DNA from: Panicum virgatum
Lineage: Eukaryota > Streptophyta > Magnoliopsida > Poales > Poaceae
Direction: 5' to 3'
NCBI RefSeq assembly: GCF_016808335.1
Contig: NC_053153.1
Location: 24,538,090-24,602,089, forward strand
DNA: 64,000 bases
The notes below the pieces were generated by a model, which was given only the letters and a program-made list of their open reading frames with translations, was not told the origin of the DNA and made no database searches. The translations under genes and the position numbers were made by a program. Positions within the stretch are counted from its first letter, which is position 1, and each line of letters starts with the position of its first letter. Shown here in pieces: positions 33,303 through 43,929 of this stretch.

Positions 33303-35619
33303 TGGAGTTTCCCCTCATAAGAGAAGACTTAAATGTGATACAAACACCAGTCCCAGGAGGCTGATGCCACATTTATTACATCAGATGGTTCATTACCGTA
33401 CAAACCTCCGAGGAGGACACTCGATACAGATAATAATAATAATAAGTAACCAAGCTACGACATAACACCAGACCGCAACCCACATGGGGTCTAGCTCGGG
33501 CTCAGAGTACTGCGTCAGCGAAATCATCTCAAATAGGGCCGATCCACAGGCAAGGTTGGGTGTAGAACGATAACCCTACTCGGCGTCGTCTGGCACGAAG
33601 TCTGGATCTTCTTCTGTAAAAAGTAAGAATGGGGTGAGTACAAACGTACTCAGCAAGTCCAACCACACCCACGGAGGGAGTTATATCAGAATAACATGCA
33701 CAGGTAAAACAAGGATAAGGTTATGGCTTTAATTTGCGGAAAGCTAAATTTTATGCAGGGGTTCGTTTAACCAAAAACATTTCAGAAAACAGTTTTTTGT
33801 AATGAATAACACGGGGTTTGAGTTTTAAACTGCTACCGGACTCCCCGTCCGTCGTAGCACTCGGCACAAATGCCGGACACAAATCCAAAACAACTCACGC
33901 TAGCCAACCCAAGGTAAACACTAGTAGTGAGACCACACCGTAACTCGCCCAGTACCGTGGGCACGGACTATTCGAATAGATTCTTAACTCTGCAGAGGTG
34001 TGCAACTTTACCCACAAGCGGGTACCACAACACGAGCACCGAAGTGTCGGTGTAGATCCCGACATAGCCATTACCCACCTTAGCTAGACCTGATCTGCCA
34101 TCACGGGATTCACCAAAGGGTCATCAACCTAACTCTGAGGTACGACCAGGGTCTAAGTCACACTGAACATATCCCTTTTCCTTGGTCACCCGTTGCTCTC
34201 AGCCCTCCTGATGGCTATCACATCAACTAGTGGGGTTTATGCTAAGCCGTTGCCCATTCAACGGTCGAGTGGTTTGCACGATAGTGGAGTTAGGTGAGAT
34301 GTAACACCAACTCGGTCCTTAGGGGTGACAAGGTGGATATCTCCCTTCCTTGCCCTGCCACAACGGCACGAGCACACAAAAAGGCAAATCCGTAGAATTG
34401 CCATCCATCCCGTCTAAACCTTCTTTAAAAAACACCACATTTATCCCATCCCACATACGCACACATTTTCTTTTATAAATCAAATAGCATTATGTGCAGA
34501 GTCCTAAGCGTTCTAATAGCGATTAACGTCCAAGCAAAATCAGACATTAATCTAGGTGGTCAAGGAATGGTTATAACAAATCAAGGGGTGGCTATCCAAC
34601 TGTGTTTTCATGCAGGCAAAACATATGCAATTTTATAAAGCAGGCCAATAGGTTATGTTTATAAAAACTAGGACTGAAACATGCATCAAAGGGCGGGATT
34701 GAACTTGCCGTCTTCAAAGCCTTCTGGGATGTCCTGTCCTTCGGGCTCGGGGTCGCGGAACGGGTCCTCGTTCACCTGCTCATAGTACTGCTCGTTGACG
34801 GGCTCTCCTTCGTTCACTTCGTGGTCTATAGCGCACACAAACAAGCACACGATCAATATATAGAAAATAAAGATCTATCGTTGAGCTCGAATCGGGAACA
34901 CATAAGATATGGAGTACGGAGTAATATTTTTGTGTGGTTTCGTAATGACATGGCCGAAACTAGGTCAAGAAAGGCGCGGTAGAGTTTCGGGCCGATCAGA
35001 GTTTGTTAGGTGCATGAAATGATAGGTTGGGAGGCCGGGGTGGAACGCGCGGGCGTGCGCGGGTGGGAGCTGGGAGCGGCCGGGGTGGCGCGCAGGGCAG
35101 GCAGGCGGGGCGAGCGGCGTTCGGGGCCGGCGGGCGCGTACCGCGCGCGCGTGCGCGCGTGGGGTCGGCGGCACACGGCTCTGCAGCGAGGGGGCGAGGT
35201 CGGGGCCGGGCCGGGGGGCGCTCGGGAGCGGGGCAGAGCAGGCCGGGAGCGGGGAGGGGTGGCGCGGTCAGGCCGCGCGGCAGAGGAGGAGGGAAGGAGA
35301 GAGGAAAGAAAAGGAAAGAAAAGAAGAAAAAGGAAAAATGGGAGAGGGAAAAAGAAAAGGAGGGGAGAGAGAGAAAGAAGAGAGCGGGAGAGAGATTCGC
35401 GCCGGATCTGCGGCGCGCGGTCGGCCACGCGCAGCGCCGATCACGCGTGTTCGGTCGGGTGCGTGCGCGGGTCAAGGGTGAACAGGGTGATGGATTCGGA
35501 TGTCGGGGTCGGGTCTTTCGGGGATCGGGCGGAAAAAAAAAAGGTTCGAGCTCAACGACAAAAAACTTTTTAACCCATTTTATCGCGTGAATTATTTCGG
35601 TGGATTTTGGGATGTTACA
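33303..35619 (-). repeat. 5' LTR of the Ty3/gypsy element (2317 bp, internally deleted)
   Basis: It is collinear with 22794-26303 over both ends but lacks the segment equivalent to 24516-25697 (about 1182 bp). The junction reads GATAGGTT-GGGAGGCC near 35025. As the 5' LTR drives transcription, the deletion removes part of the region following the promoter-proximal third. The ends are TGTAACATCC (35619) and AAACTCCA (33303) on the minus strand. Confidence 0.93.
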
Positions 35620-35639
35620 ATATTCCATCACAAAATATA

Positions 35640-36604
35640 AAAAATTATGAGAACAATATAAACTGTTCCTTTAATATACGTATGATGTTGTGCTTTCTTT
35701 ATGGGACGACGTATGGCAGCAGGTGCTGCCCGTCAAGTCTATATATCACCCGCGCTGCAAATTTGTAATCCATCGCCTGAACACGTATGTTTGCTTATTC
35801 AGCCCAATAGCGCTTGTACATTCGGTGCGGGAGTACTCCTTTTGGTTGGATCATATGTGCATATACATGCATGGGCTCCTATGTTCCTCTCACTCTCTCT
35901 TACATGTACTGTGCTTTTGTGCTCATCTTTCTTTCTCTCTCTCTCCATGCATGGTCTAACACCACACATACCCACTTGCATGCATGTTTGGAGCTTGTTT
36001 TTTTCTCTCTCGATGCATGGTATGAGACCACACACCACACATGCCCACTTGCATGCATGTTTGCAGCTTTTTTTTCTCTATACGTGCGTGCATGCTCCTT
36101 TTTTCTCCGTACATATATGCTGGCACCTGCAGTCACTCCTCTCCTCTTTTCTTTTTTCCTTCGATTCTCGTCTTTTATTCACTACGATGACTAGTTGTTG
36201 CTGATTTTATTTACTATGATGACTCATTTAGTCACTATGCATTTCTTCTTCATGTAAAATATTTATCTGCATGTAACTAATTTATTCGCAATACCAAAAT
36301 ATTTGTTCACTTTGTAGATTAAAATTCTTCCATGATATTGACTCATTTGTTCGTGATATTTATTTTTATTATTTATCCTATAAAATCGAATGTTCATGAT
36401 ATGTGATATTTTGTTCGTTGTATATTATTATTTATTCGTTATGTTTAACTTTTTGTTTGTTGAAAATAATCATTTGTTTATGTTGTTAAAATATTTGCTC
36501 CAGTAGCCAAAATACATTATTGAGTATTAAAAAATAATTTTTCAAAATATCATGCAAACATAAGCAAGTATGGACTTACTTTGAAGATCTTGTCATAAGA
36601 AATA
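35640..36604 (-). repeat. Dispersed repeat, copy B (inverted partner of 10430-12170)
   Basis: Its reverse complement matches copy A in the order given there. It also carries pyrimidine-rich CTCTCT and GCATGCATG words at 35880-36150. No coding content was found. Confidence 0.6.
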
Positions 36605-37521
36605 CTAGACAGGTTGGCACCCTTGCGCGCATGTATCAATATTAAAAAATGTTATCGTATACTATATTGTATAGTATATTTAAAGCAACATCTTGTTGAT
36701 GTATTGAATGAAATGTAAAAGTTACAGTAGATCGATGTAGTAGTTTAAAGTCTGAGAGCGCGCTAGATGTACAGAAAGTTTTTTTAGGATTTCATTTGTT
36801 ATGTTAGTAGATATAGTTAATGGATTGTTTTACATTAATTATTAATTTTGGTTGGAAAAAAAGATAAGAATAGCAATCAATGGATGATTCAATTATATAT
36901 TTTGCGAGTTTCCGAAGTGAAAGCAAAATCCAATAAGTAGTAGAGCTACCACATGTGAACGTAGTATATGAAATTTGGTTATTATTTTCATACGTAGAAA
37001 ATAGTTAAATATATTTTGTGGTGGGATTCAACTGAATACTATGTGAGTACCAACTGAATAATACGCGGGTCGCACGTGGGCCCTGCATAAATAGTACATG
37101 TAGGAATTTATTTTTTTTATGTTAGTAGGTATAGTTGATGGATTGACTTACACTAATTATTAATTTTGGTAGTGAAAAAAGATAAGATTAAAAATGAATG
37201 GATGATTCAATTATATTTTGTAAGTTTACGAAGTGGAAACAAAATCTAGTATACATAATCTTGTTATTATTTTCGTCGTATATAGAAAATAATTAAATAT
37301 ACTTTATGCGTAGGTCCCAATTCATAGTATGTTGGTCCCACGTGGGACTCACATACTATTCATGCGGGTCCACGTGGGTCCCATCTAAATAGTAAGCAGG
37401 TCCCATCTAAATATTACACAAATCCCATGTGGACCCGCATGAACAGTGTGTGGTCCCATGTGGGGCCACGACTCACCAGCATGCTCCAAATCTTGGCACA
37501 TTAGTATAGTACATATATAGA
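36605..37521 (-). mobile_element. Helitron-like non-autonomous element 1
   Basis: Read on the minus strand it starts TCTATATATGTACTATACTA (37521) and ends CAACCTGTCTAG (36605), sitting between A (36604) and T (37522). TC...CTRR ends and insertion between A and T are Helitron hallmarks. It contains a direct duplication with a period of 318 bases (units start 36801 and 37119) and a cluster of CCACGTGGG/GGTCCCA words at 37320-37470. No RepHel coding was seen. Confidence 0.65.
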
Positions 37522-37606
37522 TAATGGTGCAACCTAAATTAAATTTGGATGTTTAGTTTAATACTTATAGTTTTTTTTAGTTTTGAATTTGCATGCATAT
37601 GAGTAA

Positions 37607-38397
37607 CTAGGTGATACCCGGCGTGTTGCTGCGGGATTTCTTAAATAAAATTTTAACATGAAATTTGAAAGTAGAAAAGTTAAGATGATTGCATAGCAAC
37701 ATTCACAAAAAAATCGTTGAAAAACATAAATAGATGGCCCTAGTGGACGTTGATGTGACATTTGATATAATGGGTTCCTATATGATGCGGATAACTTGCA
37801 TACTAAGAGAAATAGAGTTAATGACTTTAGTGGGTGTCATCTATATAGGCTATATAGATTATATGAATTTTACTTGCATGTTTTTTCAGTATTGGGTAGA
37901 AATCGATAAACTAACAGAAGTAACATCAATAGAATATTTGATCACATTATAAAAGAATAAGTGCTCAAAGAAATAGAGTATGTATATGAGTCTTTACGTT
38001 AATAGATTAAAGATTAAAAGTATTGCAAAAATAGAGTATGTATATGACTTTACATTAATAGATTAAAGATTAAAAGTATTGCACATAGTAGAGGTCATAT
38101 GGATATTTTCTTGTTTATTGAATCTCGTAAAAATCGATAAGCTAAAAGAAAAAACACCAATAGAATATTTGATCACATTATAGAAGAATATGTGATGAAA
38201 AAATAGCGTATGTGTATGATTTTACTTTAGTTAATTAAAGATTAAAAGTATTGCATATTGTAGAGATGACATGAACATTTTTTTGTAATTAATAAGGTAG
38301 TTGAAAGTTAGTGGGACACTTAGTGGAGAATGAGGTGGACACCTTGCATGAAGAGAGAAATAGTTAGTGGGTGCTATCTATATATGATATATATAGA
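37607..38397 (-). mobile_element. Helitron-like non-autonomous element 2
   Basis: The minus-strand 3' end is CCCGCAGCAACACGCCGGG (hairpin-forming) followed by TATCACCTAG at 37607, with flanking A at 37606. The 5' end is TCTATATATATCATATATAG at about 38397 (or 38401). It contains a 58-bp tandem duplication (units start 37973 and 38031). The CCCGxxxCGGG hairpin before CTAG is typical of grass Helitrons. Confidence 0.65.
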
Positions 38398-38999
38398 TAG
38401 ATTAGATCTGCCTGTGCTATTGTGCGACAGCATGTATTGTGGTAGTGCGCGTGACAAATAGAAATACCGCAAACTAGTAGATAATCTGCCTGGTTTACAC
38501 CATGCGGTCGAGCAAATTATCTCCACAGCGGAAGGAATCCATCATCACGTGATCAGTATAAGCGAATTGATTGTAACTCGACTAGTAAGATTAGTTATAG
38601 TGTAACTCGTACATCTAGATTTGGGTTAATAATTAGTGATCATGATTAGGCTAAGCTAAGCTAAGATCCTATTCATGGTTAACTAACGAATCTAACAATG
38701 CATATATAGTCGGTAGTGATGTGGATTGTCTTGAGGATCAAAACATCACACACTTCTAGATAGTCCTTGTTGTCGTAATTGAAGAAAAAAAGTCTCCTTT
38801 AATTTGATTGGAGGTCCACCACAGTTCGTACAACCCCAACACGTACTCTGTCTCACTCGATCACAAAAAACTTGTACAAGAATAAGTCGAATATGAGTAG
38901 AATCCTGGTGGTCCAAAAGTACATGCGCAAACGCGCTGTCGCGTCCGTACATGCAAGCAACTGATCTATACGGACATTCAACAATCGAGCTCGATCAAT
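38398..38999. other. Intergenic, includes the CESA 3' UTR
   Basis: No coding feature. The part adjacent to 39000 should be the 3' UTR of the cellulose synthase gene on the minus strand; a polyadenylation site cannot be fixed by eye. Confidence 0.5.
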
Positions 39000-41900
39000 T
39001 CAGCACTCGACTCCGCACGGCTTGAGGATGGGGCCCTTGGCCTTGGGGATGAAGGGGTCGATCCTAACCCAGACGAGCGAGAAGATGGAGGCGAGGAGGA
39101 TGGACCAGAGCACGACGATGGTGGGCGTCCGGTTCTGCCTCCCCATGAGCCCCTTGAGGAAGGGGTAGAGGTGGACGATGACCCAGAAGGAGAAGAAGAG
39201 CTTGCCGAAGAGCGGGCCCCAGGAGCCATAGCCGTTGTTGACGGCGTCGGAGACGCCGGCCACGATGCCGACCATGTTGATGATGATGAGCGTGGTGGGG
39301 GGCACCAGCAGGGTGGTCCACTTGAAGAGGTAGAGCTCGCCGAAGGCGTCCGTCTCGTCGGCGGCCGCCTTGGAGGTGACGGTGAAGTTGGTGTCCACGC
39401 CGCCCAGCACCTTGAGCAGGCCCTGGAACACGGCGAAGAGGTGCGCGGAGACGCCGCCGATGACCCAGAACTGCTCGTTGCGCCACCAGTCCTCGATGCT
39501 CACCCCGCTCCACCGCAGCTCCAGCACGCCCGTCGCGATGATGGACAGGAACAAGGCGATGAACCAGATGCTGGCCAGGTTGTTCAGCTGCAATCAATGA
39601 TGTTAGTAATTCAGTTGATCGACCGACCATCAGGATATACATCATGCCAATAACATCAGCTTGGAATCGGAATAAATAATGTACTCAGATGACGCACCGT
39701 GGGGATGATGAACTTGCCGGTGAGGAGGCAGACGGCGGGGATGGTGCAGTAGGCGAGGAGCGGGATGGAGGTGAAGGGGTAGACGATGGTGTTGGTGTAG
39801 GCGAAGCGCTCCAGCCACTTGAGGCGGCCGCCGTAGGCGTACCAGAGCGGGCAGTGGCGGCTCATGAAGATCTCCACGGAGCCCAGCGCCCAACGCAGCA
39901 CCTGGTGGAGACGGTCGGACAAGTTGATCGGCGCCGAACCCTTGAACGCCGCCCGCGCCGGCGTGCAGTACACCGACTTCCACCCGCGGCAGTGCATTTT
40001 GAACCCAGTAAGAATGTCCTCTGTCACCGACCCATAAATCCACCCGATCTGAAACCATTCAGGTAATAAAAGGACATGCTTGAAGCACAATCATCAACCG
40101 TGCACCAGTGGTCTAGTGGTAGAATAGTACCCTGCCACGGTACAGACCCGGGTTCGATTCCCGGCTGGTGCATCTTTTTTTTTTTTGCTATTATAAAAAT
40201 TACAATACAATTACCTCCTTGCCCCATTCGGTCTTCTCCTCGTAGCCGCAGCTGATGACGTGGATGGCCTCCTTGATGAGCGAGGCGGGGTCGGCGGCGG
40301 CGCCCTGCGGGAGCCCGCCGTCCTCGACGAGCGTGGAGGCGATGAACACCGGCGACTGGCCGAAGCGCTTCTCGAAGCTCTTCTGGGACATGAGCGAGGA
40401 GCGCTCCAGCTCCTCGTACCCCTCCAGGCCCTCCTCGATCTCCTCCAGCTCGAACGCGCGCGGGTGCTTCTTGCCGAGCCCGCCGCCCTTCTTGCCGCCG
40501 AGCTTGTCCTTCTTGCCGCTGCGCTTCCTGTAGAAGCCGAGCAGGCCGCGGCGCGGCTCGTCGCCGGAGTCGGCGCCGCCCCCCTTGCTCTTGTCCTTCT
40601 TGCCGCGGCGCTGCTTGCCGCCGCCGAAGCAGCAGCAGCAGCAGCACCAGGACGGCCAGCAGTCGCACGTCATCTTGGGCCTCTTCTCCGGGCGCGGCGG
40701 GTCGTAGCCGTAGAGCGCCTGGCGGTTGAAGACGCAGCCGGTGCCGACGTAGACGGGGCCCTGGATGCCGTCCAGCCCCTTCATGTTGATGTCGAAGAAG
40801 ACGACGTTGCGGTTGGCGTAGCGGTCGTGGCTGTCGATGCCGTCGAAGCGCTGCGGGAACTGGACGTAGCAGAGCTTCCTCCCCAGCTGCGGGTCCATGA
40901 GGAAGCACATGGCCTCGCGCACGGCCTTGCTGTTGTTCACGTAGTGGTCGCAGTCGAGGTTGAGGATGAAGGGCGCGTTGGTGAGCACGGCCGACACCCG
41001 CACCAGCGCGTTCATGGCGCCGGCCTTCTTGTGGTGGTCGTACCCGGGGCGCTTCTCCCTGGACACGTAGACCAGCCGCGGCAGCTCGTGGCCCTCCACG
41101 TCGAGCGCGCCCTGGGTGCCCAGGTAGACCTGGATCATCCCCGGGTGGTCGCGCGTGTTGTTCCCGGGCCACGGCGTGCCGTCCTGCATCACCCACCCCT
41201 CCTCGGGCTTCTTCTGCGCCTTGGCCACCAGCGCGTTCACGCGCACCTTGAACTCCTCGTACTCGCGCTTCATGGCGCGCCGCTCCTTGACGAAGGTCGG
41301 CTGCACCTTGTCCTTGAGGTAGTCCATCTTCTGGGAGAAGTAGAACTCGGGCGCGCGGGGCTCCACGGCGAACTTCTTGCAGAAGGGCACCCAGCGCCGC
41401 GCGAACTCGGCGGTCTCGGACAGCGTGTCGAAGAGCAGCATGGAGGCGCCGTCGTCGGAGACGTAGCAGCTGGTGCGGTCGACGGGGTAGTCGGCGGCGA
41501 GGATGGAGAGCACGGTGTTGGCGGTGATCAGGGGGGGCTCCTTGAGCGGGTCCACCGTGCTCACGAAGAAGTCGATCGGGGCCAGGCGGCACGCCTCGCC
41601 CTCCCGGTCGTACCGCAGCGCCAGCCGGTCCAGGTACGTCTCCCGGGTCACGGGGGCCCACTTGGGGAGCTGGTCCAGGATCCACGAGAGCGCGAACCAG
41701 AGCTCGCACACCACGGACGCCAGCCACAGCGGCACGGCGTCCGTCGCCGGCGTCGTGATCCGGAACTTGAGGAAGAAGCACAGCACCACCAGCCGGAGGA
41801 CGATGACGATGCGGTACGGGTTGATCTGGCTCGACGGGATCGGGACCTTGCGCCACAGAGGCTGCCGGGCCTCGGCCAGCCTATTTAATGGATTTTTTTT

Positions 41901-42829
41901 GTTTAATTATCACTTATTAGTGTTGCTTGCGTTGGAATTATTCAGATGAATGGAAGGAATATAATTGCTTAGCTAAATTAGTGCTAGCTATACTAGCTGC
42001 TTACAGCATGTACTCGTCGTCGTTCTTGTCGTCGTCGTCGTCGCTGTCGTCGGGGTTGAGCTTGTTGCCCCTCTTCTCCTGCTTGGTCTTCCACTTGTCG
42101 ATGCGGTCCTTCCACTCCATGCTCCCCTCCATCTCCCTCTCGGCCTCCAGGTCCTTCCCGGCCACTGCAACACAGTTTATTTTTTATTTTATTGGCACTT
42201 GCACACATCGATCTTACGACTTTGCAACCTGCCTACACCGATCACTCACCGCTTCCGGTGAAGGAGGAGAGCGTCTGGCCTCCCGTCCGCCACCGCTGCG
42301 GCGGGTGCTCCCCGTTCTCCGAGTAGACGTCGAAGGCGACGGGCTCGTGGGGCTTCTTACTCGGGCTCTTGGCGGCGGGGAACTCCTCCTCCAGGTCGTC
42401 CATCTCCGGGCCGTCGTCTTCGTCCCCTTCCACCCTCGGGCACCCTGCAGCAGGATCAATAACGGATCATGCAATGCAATTCAGGTATCTGTGGTTGGTG
42501 ACTTGGTCTACCAACGCATGCAGCGAACCAACTCAAGTACTCAATTGCTGACCTTTGTGGCGCTTGTAGCGGGTGTTGCACTGCGGGCAGCGCTGCGTGC
42601 CGTCGCTGCGCTCGTACTCGTAGCAGGGCCGGCACACGGGGAAGCCGCACTCGGCGCACGCCACGAAGGGCTGTCCGTCCTCCCGCGCCCCGACCTCGTC
42701 CCCGCACACGCGGCACGTCCTCACGTCCGCCGCGGCGCTCCGGGCGGCGCCCGGCTCCGCGTCGCGGCCGCGCACGACGTGCAGCTCGCCCCGCATGTGC
42801 GACCCCGCCGCGAGGCCGCCGGCGTCCAT
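39000..42829 (-). CDS. CESA7: Cellulose synthase catalytic subunit, secondary-wall class (rice CESA7 / Arabidopsis CESA4 type)
   Basis: Exons on the minus strand: 42553-42829, 42250-42444, 42005-42164, 40215-41880, 39698-40048, 39000-39587. All introns are GT-AG; 1079 codons including stop give 1078 residues. The N-terminal zinc RING has four CxxC pairs (CRVC, CAEC, CRPC, CPQC; residues about 39-84). A short acidic linker ends [13 protein letters not shown], two membrane segments follow, then the cytosolic GT2 domain and six C-terminal membrane segments. Catalytic motifs are present: SDDG near 353, DCD near 518, TED near 776 and QVLRW near 815. The class-specific region holds [15 protein letters not shown]. 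It polymerises UDP-glucose into beta-1,4-glucan in the plasma-membrane rosette with two partner CESAs. The short linker with SENGE and the ending LKPCGVEC support the CESA7/CESA4 class. The start MDAGG is chosen by family alignment; an in-frame upstream ATG exists. Confidence 0.97.
40102..40172 (+). tRNA. tRNA-Gly (anticodon GCC), antisense in CESA intron 4
   Basis: A 71-nt cloverleaf folds by eye: acceptor stem GCACCAG/CTGGTGC with discriminator A, D arm with the A-box TGGTCTAGTGG, anticodon stem GTACC/GGTAC enclosing CTGCCAC (anticodon GCC at 40134-40136), and T arm CCGGG-TTCGATT-CCCGG containing the B box. A run of T from 40173 is a Pol III terminator. It lies on the opposite strand within the 166-nt intron between CESA exons 40215-41880 and 39698-40048. 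No intron and no mismatch in the stems were seen. Confidence 0.96.
40173..40187 (+). terminator. Pol III terminator of the tRNA-Gly gene
   Basis: An almost uninterrupted T run starts one base after the discriminator, as expected for RNA polymerase III termination. On the CESA sense strand it reads as an A-rich stretch in the intron. Confidence 0.85.
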
Positions 42830-43929
42830 GGCGAGCAGCAGCGGCGGCGCCGGGAGGAGGGGAGTGAGGTATCGGTGAAGGGACGCGGGAGTGGCTGGCT
42901 GGGTGATATAGCTGGTGGTGGGCGTGGTGACTGGTGAGGGGGCTCTGCGGGAGCGGGCGGGTAAGGTGGCGGGGTGGCGTCCCGCACCAACCGTGGGTTG
43001 GGGAGTCTGGCCGGTCCGGCGTTGATTAGAGCGCAAGCCAAGGCAGGCAGGTGCATGACAAGAACGGCAGGGCTCGCTTCGGCAGCAAGGCGGTGTGCCG
43101 ATCACTCGCAGTGACCGTGAAGCAAACGAGCCGACGACGTGCGTGCGTGCGTGCCCGGGGAAATTTCCTGTCCAAATCAGGGGCGGATCGGAGGTCGCCA
43201 GGGCGTGCGAGCGCAGCGCGAGGCACCCGGACTACGCAAACCGGTGGTTCGCCGTGACGCCTCAGCGTCGTTGTTGGTACGATGCCGAGCAGCGAGCTCG
43301 TGTGTGTGTGTGTGTGTGAAGGTGAAGTCAGTGCGTGTATAAATGGCAGGTGGTAGGACGGGACACACCCATCCGAGATGAAACGAAACATGTGCTCTCG
43401 GCAACGCCGACAAAACAATACGGCCTTTCCTGAGGAAGTGAGGAGAACCGTCTGATATTTCGTTCGCTACAGCGCAAACAAGCAAGTACTCTGCCTCTTC
43501 AAAAGTTCTCTCATCAAGCACCCAACGCAACAACGGCAAAAGTGTTGGTTTGGCGACTATCTTGCCGTCAGGGCAGGACACACTAGCAGAAAGAAGCACA
43601 ATGCCACGGCAAGCAAAGCAAACGTTTCGAGGTTGAAAACATTTCAACATGCATATGGATTGTAACAATCTGAGAACAAAATGGCTCCGTCTGGGTTGTT
43701 GAATCGGGGCATATAAAGATTGAAATTTAGTGCCATACAAAGTCGTCAATGTCTTTCCAGCATATCTTTCTTGTACTACTACATTAGCTATCTGAGAGAC
43801 ACATAACATCATAATAGATGGGAAAACTGCCTCGCACAATAGCTGAGGCTGTCGAATGAAAGTAGATACCGAGAAGAACACTCCACCCCCGCTATCCAAT
43901 CCAAGCCACGGTCCTTCATGATGTGCACC
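42830..43929 (-). promoter_or_regulatory. CESA 5' flank, between CESA and the 3' end of eIF(iso)4E
   Basis: This should contain the CESA 5' UTR and promoter on the minus strand and the eIF(iso)4E 3' UTR near 43930. ACCAACC at 42986-42992 fits the secondary-wall MYB-responsive consensus ACC(A/T)A(A/C)(T/C), but a 7-base match can be chance. A (GT)9 run lies at 43300-43318 and an AT-rich TATA-like CATTTATACA (minus) near 43335-43346. No gene was seen in 43000-43929. Confidence 0.45.

Larger units (their letters stand above)
22794..35619 (-). mobile_element. Ty3/gypsy chromovirus (Tekay/RIRE3-like), complete, pseudogenised
   Basis: Two LTRs in the same orientation enclose, on the minus strand, a primer binding site, two paralogous leader ORFs, gag-protease-RT-RNase H-integrase and a polypurine tract. 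Integrase after RNase H plus a C-terminal chromodomain places it in the chromoviruses; the TGTAACATCC LTR start and the ORF upstream of gag suggest Tekay/RIRE3-like. The insertion is flanked by AATAT (22789-22793) and ATATT (35620-35624), consistent with a 4-5 bp target duplication. The LTRs differ at only a few bases per hundred by eye, apart from one large deletion. The coding region has several stop codons but no frameshift in gag-pol. Confidence 0.95.

Noticed and set aside
34996..35631. Frames of up to 211 codons at the right end of the 5' LTR
   Set aside because: Same LTR composition artefact as in the left LTR.
40024..41856. 610-codon frame on the CESA strand
   Set aside because: It is a shifted frame of the CESA exon that reads through the intron and tRNA; Arg/Ala/Gly-rich composition with no motif.
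40260..41888. Long 542-codon open frame antisense to CESA
   Set aside because: It mirrors the GC-rich third positions of the CESA coding exon; the product is low-complexity Leu/Val/Arg/Glu with no domain.
42533..43105. Longer CESA first exon starting at an upstream ATG
   Set aside because: The upstream residues do not resemble any CESA N terminus, whereas [11 protein letters not shown] does.
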